Source: Chitinophagaceae bacterium (lineage in GTDB: Bacteria > Bacteroidota > Bacteroidia > Chitinophagales > Chitinophagaceae). Taken from it: a DNA stretch of 9,760 nt. The notes under the pieces were generated by a model, which worked only from the letters and a program-made list of their open reading frames with translations, made no database searches and was not told the DNA's origin. Where the stretch lies: assembly GCA_947459455.1 (NCBI GenBank), contig CANHEC010000042.1, positions 1 through 9,760 on the forward strand, written 5' to 3'. Below, piece by piece: positions 1-5,420 of this stretch (the first letter of the stretch is position 1; each line of letters opens with the position of its first letter). A program made the position numbers and the translations under genes.

Positions 1-540
1 AAGAAAAGATGCTACAGTTTTATTTGCCACATTCCTGCTTTCACTTTGTTCAATACTAACTGGCTGTCTTAAGTTTAATTGTTTTTTCGCCGTATTTAAT
101 GCAATTCTTAGGTGTGCAGTATTCCTGTAATTGTCTGCCCAGATTATTTTCTTACTACCATCTTTGAGGTTTATGCAAATTGCCTCCATTGGCCTTGATA
201 CAAATAAAAACCTCATGGGTTCTTTCCCTGTCAGATTTATCTCTTTGATTTGCTGCCAATCGAAAAAATTAGTTTTGTAAATGGTTGCAAACGTTATGCC
301 GTCATTGGTTAGGATAATTTTCGGATAAGTCAATGTGAAATAGTAAATACTGTAAAGGGAAAAAGAGAAGAGAAATATAGACACAGGTATTGTTGACTTG
401 AAAAATGCTTTTCCATTATTCAAGTCATCTAAACCATCTTGAAAGAGTATCACACTCACAGCTCCAAAAAATAGAACAGCGAAAGCTACTAAAATTCCAG
501 CCTGTTTAAGGTCAATCTTGCTTGTTATTTTGGTGTCCAT
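1..540 (-). CDS. Partial two-TM membrane protein with PH-like C-terminal region (3' end outside window)
   Basis: I translated this frame by hand. It starts with ATG at 538-540 and stays open for 180 codons to the window edge, so the C-terminus is missing. Two hydrophobic stretches are visible, about residues 14-33 and 50-71, separated by a short polar loop containing DGLDDLNNGK. After them comes a soluble part with YPKIILTNDGITF at 72-84 and FFDWQQIKEINL at 92-103. This layout, two helices followed by a strand-rich segment with a tryptophan before an Ile-x-x-Ile motif, resembles small bacterial PH-domain (bPH/STM3941-like) membrane proteins. That is a pattern judgement, not a proven homology. 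The function is unknown. Base composition is far more AT-rich than the rest of the window, with many AAA, TTT and ATA codons, so recent acquisition is plausible. No Shine-Dalgarno sequence is seen. Confidence 0.7.
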   Translation of the reverse strand, partial: MDTKITSKIDLKQAGILVAFAVLFFGAVSVILFQDGLDDLNNGKAFFKSTIPVSIFLFSFSLYSIYYFTLTYPKIILTNDGITFATIYKTNFFDWQQIKEINLTGKEPMRFLFVSRPMEAICINLKDGSKKIIWADNYRNTAHLRIALNTAKKQLNLRQPVSIEQSESRNVANKTVASFL

Positions 541-740
541 ATACAATTACAGCCAACTCTAAAATAGGCGAAAGTTCTCAGCCTTTTAAACTTTCGCAAT
601 TTTTCATAATTCATTGATTGTTTGTTCGCTATAAAAAATTGCGCAACTCATAAAACTTTCGCAAATACAACCGAGCTGTTTTGGGGGTTGGTTGCCGGGT
701 GACTTATGATTTGCAATAAGTGCATACTGGCGTTAGACCG
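541..740. repeat. AT-rich spacer with inverted and direct CTTTCGCAA-type repeats
   Basis: This lies directly upstream of the AT-rich membrane-protein gene. A 12-bp direct repeat AAACTTTCGCAA occurs at 588-599 and 653-664. GCGAAAGTT at 568-576 is the inverse of AACTTTCGC at 589-597. CGCAATTTTT at 595-604 is the exact inverse of AAAAATTGCG at 634-643. A further small inverted pair, CTTAT/ATAAG, is at 703-707 and 716-720. Composition shifts from AT-rich to GC-rich between about 665 and 740, and GTTAGAC (732-738) sits at the edge. The spacer may be a regulatory region, a recombination remnant or both. No coding sequence is supported, and nothing recognisable was seen between 741 and about 840. 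Confidence 0.5.
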
Positions 741-840
741 GTGGCAAAGGCAGGTTTTCACGTTGTGGAGCTCCAATAGCATGTTAGTTTAGCGGATGTG
801 GTAATGGCCAAGATGTTGTGTGTTTTCAGCCCAGCCCTGC

Positions 841-968
841 ACTGCTGCCCATGGGCTGCCGGATGGCAGCGGCGTAGCTGCCCTTGCGTGGGCCCTGTGC
901 GTTGGCGGGCACTACAAGCGTACAGCCGGTACTGCTGCCCGGCTATGCACAGCTGCTGAGAGCCCCTA
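841..968. repeat. Degenerate GTACTGCTGCC...GCCCCTA element (copy A) with GCCCATGGGC palindrome
   Basis: This sits just past the 3' end of the TlpA-like gene. Three blocks occur in order: GTACTGCTGCC at 929-939, TGCACAGC at 946-953 and GCCCCTA at 962-968. The same blocks in the same order and almost the same spacing recur at 6803-6843. A 10-bp palindrome, GCCCATGGGC, at 847-856 is also present inside the second copy (6829-6838). No gene is supported in 741-976. Confidence 0.5.
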
Positions 969-976
969 AAAAAATT

Positions 977-2110
977 CTACTGCAGGTATTTGGCCAGGGT
1001 GGCATCGAGGGCGCTGTCGGGCACATTCACGGCCCGCACGGTCCCGGTGGGGTCTACCAGCAGATTGAACGGCAGTGCCGTGATGCCGAAGCTGTTCACG
1101 GCTTTGCTGTCCCAATACTTCAGATCGCTGACGTGCTGCCAGGGCAGGGTATCGGCCACGATGGCTTGTTGCCAGGCGGCTTTGTCTTTATCGAGCGACA
1201 CGCCGAGGATGCTGAGATTGCGCCGGTTGTAGCGGCGGTAGGCGGCCAGTATCTGCGGGTTTTGTGCCCGGCAGGGGGCGCACCAGCTGGCCCAGCAATC
1301 GATAAACAGCCAGCGGCCACGGAAGGAGCTGACGGCAATGGGGCGGCCGCTGCTATCGGGTAGCACCAGCTCGGGCACGGGCTTATTGAGCAGGTGGGTG
1401 CCTTGTACCTGGGTGCTCACGGTTTTTACCTGCATCAGGCGCAGGCCGGGGTGGTTGGGCCATTGGCTGAGGGCGGTATCCAGGGCCTGGGCCCAGGCCT
1501 GGGCGTCGAGAAATTCGCGGGCCAGCCCGAGGGCGAAATATTGGGCGGTGGCATTTTTTTCTTTGGCGAGGTAGGTGCTGAACAGCTGGCTGAGCTGGCG
1601 GGCGGCGGCATCTCGCTGCTGCAGGCGGGCACTGTACAGGCTATCGGCCTGCGGGCCGGTGCCGGCTTTGGTATCGGCGGCGTGGCGGGCCTGCTGCCAT
1701 TGGTTGAAGCTGGGTACAAAGGCGGTATACAGCGCCTGCATGCTGCGGCTGGCCGGCGAGCCGCTGATGCGGAAGCGGGCAATATCGGCGGCATCGGCTT
1801 CGATGTTGATCTGCGCCACATCATTGATGAACAGCAGGCCGGGCCCGCCCACTACAAACAGCTGGTACACGCTTTCCTGGCTTTGTACCGACTGCAGCTG
1901 AAAGCGGCCGCTGCTATCGAGCGTAGCCGAATCGACCACGAGGCGGGCACTGGAGGCATAGGGCAGTTCGGCCAGCATGATCTTTTTGCCGGCGGCATTT
2001 TTCATGATGCCGTTTACCTGCAGGGTAGCGGTATCGGGGGTGCCACAGGCCAGCAGCAGGCTGCACAGCAGCAGGGTGGCGAGGTGGATGGGGGGCAATG
2101 GACGTATCAT
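977..2110 (-). CDS. TlpA-like thioredoxin-fold lipoprotein (DUF4369-type N-terminus)
   Basis: A 377-residue protein that probably acts as an envelope thiol-disulfide oxidoreductase, anchored by lipid on the periplasmic side. The N-terminus is a lipoprotein signal: a hydrophobic run at residues 10-21 and the lipobox LLAC at 19-22. Residues 30-115 look like the beta-rich DUF4369 domain that often precedes thioredoxin domains in Bacteroidota (VNGIMKNAAGKKIMLAE). A helical linker follows at about 120-220. The C-terminal TlpA/AhpC-TSA-like domain covers about 240-377, with KPVPELVLPDSSG, the redox motif WCAPC at 276-280 and the cis-proline loop ITALP ending at Pro347. Both catalytic cysteines are present. 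The ATG lies 15 bp after the gatB stop codon with no promoter-like box between, so co-transcription with gatB is likely. The partner protein cannot be told from sequence. The stop is TAG, followed on the transcript by a run of seven Ts but no clear hairpin. Confidence 0.9.
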   Translation of the reverse strand: MIRPLPPIHLATLLLCSLLLACGTPDTATLQVNGIMKNAAGKKIMLAELPYASSARLVVDSATLDSSGRFQLQSVQSQESVYQLFVVGGPGLLFINDVAQINIEADAADIARFRISGSPASRSMQALYTAFVPSFNQWQQARHAADTKAGTGPQADSLYSARLQQRDAAARQLSQLFSTYLAKEKNATAQYFALGLAREFLDAQAWAQALDTALSQWPNHPGLRLMQVKTVSTQVQGTHLLNKPVPELVLPDSSGRPIAVSSFRGRWLFIDCWASWCAPCRAQNPQILAAYRRYNRRNLSILGVSLDKDKAAWQQAIVADTLPWQHVSDLKYWDSKAVNSFGITALPFNLLVDPTGTVRAVNVPDSALDATLAKYLQ

Positions 2111-2125
2111 AGAGAGCGGCGGGGG

Positions 2126-3556
2126 CTAAGCGTTCAGCTTTTCTTCGAGTAGTTTGGTCACGGCTTGTGGGTCGGCCTGGCCTTTCGACCGCTTCTTTAC
2201 TTCGCCCACAAACAGGCCGATGAGGCCTTTTTTTCCTTTCTGGTATTCTTTCACTTTATCAGGCATGGCCTGCAGCACTTCATTCACCCAGGTATCCAGG
2301 TCGGCGGTATTGCGCTGCTGCACAATGCCCAGTTGGGCGGCCAGTGCGGCGGGGTCCTCAGCCGGCTGTGCCAGCAGGGCCGGCAGCAGGCGGGTGGCTG
2401 CCATGCTAAAGTTGACGGTGCCCTCCTGCACCAGCGCTATCACGGCTGCCAGGCGCCGGGCCGGTAGGGGAAAGGCTTCGATGTCCTGTTGGGTTTCGTT
2501 CATCCAGTTTTTGACCGGGCCTATCAGCCAGTTGGCGGATGGCTTGGGGGCGGCGCCGGCTGCCAGCAGTGCCTCAAAGTAGTGGGCCAGGCTGCGTTCT
2601 TCAGTCAGCACCTGCGCATCTTGCAGGGGTAGCTGGTACGCGGTGGTAAACTTTTGCTGCAAGGCCTGCGGCAGGGCGGGCATGCTGGCGGCAATGGCGG
2701 CTATTTGGGCCGGCGCACTGGTAAACGGGGGCAGATCGGGGCAGGGGAAATAGCGGTAGTCGTTGGCTTCTTCTTTTTCACGCTGCGGCAGGGTGGTATT
2801 GCTGGCGGCATCGTAGCCGCGGGTTTCCTGCACTACGCGGCCGCCGCTGCTTACCAGGGCTATTTGCCGGGCCACTTCGGCATCTATGGCCCGCTTCACA
2901 TTGCGAATGCTGTTCAGGTTCTTCACTTCCACCTTGGTGCCCAGCGTACTGGTACCGGTAGGCCGTATGGAAATATTGGCATCGCAGCGCAGGCTGCCTT
3001 CTTCCATATTGCCATCGCACACCTGCAGCCAGCGTACCAGGCGGCGCAGCTCGGTCAAAAAAGCAAAGGCTTCGTCGCTGCTGCGAATGGCCGGATCGGT
3101 GACCAGCTCCAGCAGGGGCATGCCGGCCCGGTTCAGGTCGATGCAGCTATAATCGGGGTCGGCATCGTGGATGCTTTTGCCGGCATCCTCTTCGAGGTGA
3201 ATATGGTGAATGGGTACGCTACCCAGCGGCGTGTGCACAAAGCCACCCTCCAAAATAGGCTGGGTAAGCTGGCTGGTTTGGTAGCCCTTGGGCAGGTCGG
3301 GGTAGAAGTAGTGCTTGCGATCGAAATGGCTGTGCGGTGCAATGCGGCAATGCAGGGCCAGTCCCAGCCGAATGGCCAGCTCCACCGCTTGTGCATTGAG
3401 CATGGGCAGGGTGCCGGGATGGGCCAGGCTAATGGGTGACACCTGCGTATTGGGTGCTGCACCAAAGCCGGTGGCATCGGCACAAAACAGTTTGGAGTGG
3501 GTGAGCAGTTGAATGTGGACCTCGAGGCCCACCACTACTTCGTAGGCGGCAGACAT
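2126..3556 (-). CDS. gatB: Aspartyl/glutamyl-tRNA amidotransferase subunit B
   Basis: GatB is the kinase/transferase subunit of GatCAB, which turns misacylated Glu-tRNA(Gln) or Asp-tRNA(Asn) into Gln-tRNA or Asn-tRNA in the cytoplasm. With ATG at 3554-3556 the product is 476 residues, the usual family length, and begins MSAAYEVVVGLEVHIQL, matching the conserved GatB N-terminus. Hallmarks are YFYPDLPKGYQTSQ (83-96), HLEEDAGKSIHD (120-131), IDLNRAGMPLLELVTDP (139-155), GNMEEGSLRCDANISIRP (182-199) and EVKNLNSIRNVKRAI (210-224). The C-terminal tail domain, which contacts tRNA, spans about 330-476 and ends GLIGLFVGEVKKRSKG...LLEEKLNA. The frame stays open 58 codons further upstream to 3730, but that part translates repeats and a terminator hairpin and is not conserved, so I reject the longer start. 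ATG at 3572-3574 (MAYICAMSAAYE) is the only serious alternative. gatA and gatC are not in the window. Confidence 0.97.
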   Translation of the reverse strand: MSAAYEVVVGLEVHIQLLTHSKLFCADATGFGAAPNTQVSPISLAHPGTLPMLNAQAVELAIRLGLALHCRIAPHSHFDRKHYFYPDLPKGYQTSQLTQPILEGGFVHTPLGSVPIHHIHLEEDAGKSIHDADPDYSCIDLNRAGMPLLELVTDPAIRSSDEAFAFLTELRRLVRWLQVCDGNMEEGSLRCDANISIRPTGTSTLGTKVEVKNLNSIRNVKRAIDAEVARQIALVSSGGRVVQETRGYDAASNTTLPQREKEEANDYRYFPCPDLPPFTSAPAQIAAIAASMPALPQALQQKFTTAYQLPLQDAQVLTEERSLAHYFEALLAAGAAPKPSANWLIGPVKNWMNETQQDIEAFPLPARRLAAVIALVQEGTVNFSMAATRLLPALLAQPAEDPAALAAQLGIVQQRNTADLDTWVNEVLQAMPDKVKEYQKGKKGLIGLFVGEVKKRSKGQADPQAVTKLLEEKLNA

Positions 3557-3560
3557 GGCG

Positions 3561-3568
3561 CAAATGTA
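3561..3568 (-). promoter_or_regulatory. Possible -7 box (TACATTTG) just before gatB
   Basis: On the minus strand the sequence reads TACATTTG, a full match to the Bacteroidota -7 consensus TAnnTTTG. It ends only 4 nt before the chosen gatB ATG. A weak TTTC lies about 20 bp upstream, at the T-tract of the preceding terminator. If used, the mRNA would start at or beside the ATG and be nearly leaderless. The match could be chance. Confidence 0.3.
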
Positions 3569-3590
3569 AGCCATGCTACTGCGTGGCATG

Positions 3591-3617
3591 AAAAAGCCCG
3601 GTGCAGAGGCACCAGGC
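3591..3617 (-). terminator. Intrinsic terminator immediately upstream of gatB
   Basis: Read on the minus strand, GCCTGGTGC, a CTCT loop and GCACCGGGC form a 9-bp stem with one G-U wobble, followed at once by TTTTT. It ends 34 nt before the gatB start. No coding sequence precedes it on this strand for about 650 bp, so it most likely ends the transcript of the double-PDZ gene after a long repeat-rich 3' region, or the transcript of an unrecognised small RNA. Confidence 0.7.
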
Positions 3618-3650
3618 GGACATTTCAACACTATTGAGAAAACGAGTTTT

Positions 3651-3829
3651 TGGAGGCGGAAGGCTGAAAGCTGAAGGCTCAAGGCCAAAAGGACAAGGTC
3701 AAGGCTGAGAGCGGAAGGCGGAAGGCTCAAAGCAGAAGGCTAAAGGCCAAAAGGACGAGGGCAAGGCTGAGAGCGGAGGGCTGAAAGCGGAAGGCTGAAG
3801 GCTCAAAGCAGAAGGCTGAAGGCTGAAGT
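3651..3829. repeat. GGCTGAA/GGCTCAA-type imperfect tandem repeat
   Basis: About 180 bp are built almost entirely from variants of a short purine-rich unit (GAAGGCTGAA, GAAAGCGGAA, AAGGCTCAA). A larger period is visible: AAGGCCAAAAGGACAAGG at 3681 recurs with two changes at 3743, and both copies run on into CAAGGCTGAGAGCGGA and end in GCTCAAAGCAGAAGGCT. The first-copy spacing is 62 bp, and the second copy carries an extra insertion of about 14 bp. No coding function is supported. Confidence 0.85.
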
Positions 3830-3837
3830 GATGTGCA

Positions 3838-3865
3838 TGTGAAAGGTCAAATGTGAAAGGTCAAA
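3838..3865. repeat. Two tandem copies of a 14-mer
   Basis: TGTGAAAGGTCAAA occurs twice without a gap, at 3838-3851 and 3852-3865. It lies between the GGCTGAA tandem array and the CACAGATGG mosaic repeat. Confidence 0.85.
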
Positions 3866-3892
3866 TCGGTCATCCTCCCTGCGGCATCAGCC

Positions 3893-4261
3893 ATTCCTCC
3901 GTGTGCTGTGTGTCCTGAGTGCGAGAAATACCGCCACAGATGGCGCAGATTACCACAGATGAAATCCGAGATCATCCCTCCGAAATCAACAATTCCTCCG
4001 TGTGCTCTGTGTCCTCAGTGCGAGAAACACTGCCACAGATGGCACAGATTATCACAGATGAAAGCCAGCCAATTTCAAATCTCTTTTCCACTGCGCCTCT
4101 GCGAGAAAACAGCTCCCACAGATGGCACAGCTTACCACAGATGCAAGCGGCCAATTTCAAATCTCTTTTCCACTGCGCCTCTGCGAGAAAACCGCAGCTC
4201 CAAATCTGAAATCAGCAATCCACAATTCCCTCCGAGTGCTCTGTGCACTCAGTGCGAAAAA
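3893..4261. repeat. Mosaic of three interleaved intergenic repeat modules
   Basis: Three modules alternate here. Module 1, beginning ATTCCTCCGTGTGCT and ending CAGTGCGAGAAA, is at about 3893-3928 and 3992-4027, with a diverged copy at 4224-4260. Module 2, 28 bp beginning CCACAGATGGCACAGATTAC, is at 3934-3961, 4033-4060 and 4116-4143. Module 3 is a 42-bp block, CCAATTTCAAATCTC to GCGAGAAAAC, identical at 4069-4110 and 4151-4192. Open frames across it merely translate the repeats. With the arrays at 3651-3865 it fills nearly all of the 718-bp gap between the double-PDZ gene and gatB. Confidence 0.85.
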
Positions 4262-4274
4262 CTCTCTCTGAACT

Positions 4275-5321
4275 CTACAGCTCCGCGGTCTTGATCTTTT
4301 TCGGCACCCGCAGGGTCAGGTTTTCGGTTTTGCCGCTGCGGTCCACTTTTACCTGCAGCACCGATTTTTTGCGAAGCTGGGCCAGCTGCAGGCGCAGCTC
4401 ATCAATGTTCCTGATAGGCTTGCCTTCTATTTCGGTGATGATATCGTCTTTTTGCAAGCCGGCTTTCGCCGCATTGCTGCCCTCTTCTACGCTGCTTACT
4501 TTGGCACCATCGCCATCGGCGTTGTCTTCTACGTTCATGCCAAATTTGGGACGGTCGCCCATCATACCAAATCCACGAAACTGATCGAAATTGAAAGCGC
4601 CGGGGGGCATGGCACCATCAAAGCGGAAGTCGCCATCGATTTTGAAGTTCTCACCAAAATCGTCCATGAAGTCTTCGCTCCACGACCAGGTGCTGCCCAC
4701 CTCTGTTTTGCCGAGGGTGGCTTTCAGCTTTTTGTCTTTGCCTTCGCGTACAAAAGCAATGTCCACCGTTTCATCGGGTTTGAAGCTGCGCACCACTTCG
4801 GCCAGGCTTTCGGGGCCGGATACGTTTTTGCCGCCTACGCTGGTAATGATGTCGCCTTCTTTCAGTCCGGCCTTTTCGGCGGCGGTGCCTTCAATCACCT
4901 CGGTGATGCGGGCACCTTTTGAATCATTTTCGGTGCTCACGCCCAGGTAGGCCCGGGGGCTGCCGCCCGATACTACCTCCATTCGCGGCCGGGCTTTCTC
5001 TAGGGATACCGAGGTTCTTGTACTACTTCTATCCGTATCAATGATGGTACCACCTCGGCCATCAATCATAACCCGCAGTGTCTTTTTGTATTCTTCGGCT
5101 GGCTTGCCATTGATAGTCACCTTGCCGTTGTCAATCACAATCACGGTGCGTTCCTCGTTCTTACTGCCTTTCTCGCCTTTTTCCCCTTTGTCGCCTTTCT
5201 CTCCCTTGGTATCCGTAATGGTCACGGTCACCTCTTCCCTTTTTTCGGCGGGTTTTTGTTGGGCCAGGGTGCTGGCACCTACCAGGCTGCCGGCCAGCAG
5301 CAGCATCGTTGCTTTATTCAT
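4275..5321 (-). CDS. Exported double-PDZ-domain protein with short collagen-like segment
   Basis: A 348-residue protein with a signal peptide at 1-20 (hydrophobic core MLLLAGSLVGA, likely cleavage after STLA). Residues 40-54 form five Gly-x-Lys triplets (GEKGDKGEKGEKGSK), a short charged, collagen-like linker. The first PDZ domain spans about 123-205 (YLGVSTENDSKGARITEV...AGLKEGDIITSVGG). A Phe/Gly/Asp-rich linker follows at 210-258. The second PDZ spans about 257-340 (AKVSSVEEGSNAAKAGLQK, DDIITEIEGKPI). No protease domain or catalytic Ser/His/Asp arrangement is seen, so it is not a DegP/HtrA protease itself. PDZ pairs usually bind C-termini of client proteins, so an adaptor or envelope quality-control role is inference only. 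It follows the M16 peptidase gene by 97 bp but has its own promoter region with palindromes, suggesting separate regulation. The product ends KKIKTAEL; the stop is TAG. Confidence 0.88.
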   Translation of the reverse strand: MNKATMLLLAGSLVGASTLAQQKPAEKREEVTVTITDTKGEKGDKGEKGEKGSKNEERTVIVIDNGKVTINGKPAEEYKKTLRVMIDGRGGTIIDTDRSSTRTSVSLEKARPRMEVVSGGSPRAYLGVSTENDSKGARITEVIEGTAAEKAGLKEGDIITSVGGKNVSGPESLAEVVRSFKPDETVDIAFVREGKDKKLKATLGKTEVGSTWSWSEDFMDDFGENFKIDGDFRFDGAMPPGAFNFDQFRGFGMMGDRPKFGMNVEDNADGDGAKVSSVEEGSNAAKAGLQKDDIITEIEGKPIRNIDELRLQLAQLRKKSVLQVKVDRSGKTENLTLRVPKKIKTAEL

Positions 5322-5323
5322 AT

Positions 5324-5341
5324 CTAAGAAAGTTTTCGTAG
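5324..5341. promoter_or_regulatory. Imperfect palindrome (operator candidate 1) between promoter and start codon
   Basis: CTAAGAAAGTTTTCGTAG matches its own reverse complement at 14 of 18 positions. It lies 2 bp upstream of the ATG of the double-PDZ gene and just downstream of the TATATTTG box, where bound repressor would block initiation. Two related sequences lie upstream of the promoter. Confidence 0.5.
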
Positions 5342-5343
5342 AT

Positions 5344-5373
5344 CAAATATAGGGCAAGATTTTCTTCTACGAA
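5344..5373 (-). promoter_or_regulatory. Bacteroidota-type promoter of the double-PDZ gene
   Basis: The minus strand reads TATATTTG at 5344-5351, a full match to the -7 consensus TAnnTTTG. TTCG (5370-5373), 18 bp upstream, is one change from the TTTG of the -33 box. The box ends 22 bp before the ATG, a normal leader length. Confidence 0.55.
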
Positions 5374-5405
5374 GTTTTTCGGAGATTTTAGAAAGTTTTA
5401 AGAAG
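5367..5405. promoter_or_regulatory. Operator candidates 2 and 3 upstream of the double-PDZ promoter
   Basis: CTACGAAGTTTTTCGGAG at 5367-5384 is self-complementary at 12 of 18 positions and resembles the site at 5324-5341. A third related core, GAAAGTTTT, is at 5391-5399 inside TTTAGAAAGTTTTAAGAAG. Core starts at 5328, 5371 and 5391 give offsets of 43 and 63 bp from site 1, close to 4 and 6 helical turns. Site 2 overlaps the -33 box. Confidence 0.45.
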
Positions 5406-5420
5406 CTGCCCGACGGGTGG

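Noticed and set aside
732..738. GTTAGAC as a genuine integron attC R' site
   Set aside because: It fits GTTRRRY, but no RYYYAAC partner with a fitting imperfect hairpin was found upstream, and no integrase or second cassette is visible. Kept only as part of the boundary finding.
1394..2152. 252-codon plus-strand open frame opposite the TlpA-like gene
   Set aside because: Gly/Ala-rich antisense shadow; the minus-strand frame has a lipobox, WCAPC motif and cis-proline.
2654..3439. 261-codon plus-strand open frame opposite gatB
   Set aside because: Antisense shadow of the highly conserved gatB sequence.
3893..4261. CRISPR array
   Set aside because: Repeats are modular with variable spacing (99, 83, 82 bp), are not separated by uniform unique spacers, and no cas genes are present.
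3908..4294. Plus-strand open frame of 128 codons, Cys/His/Arg-rich, and overlapping frames in the same interval
   Set aside because: It is a translation of the repeat modules at 3893-4261. The apparent CPECEK and CPQCEK zinc-like motifs come from repeated copies of the same DNA unit, not from a conserved protein.
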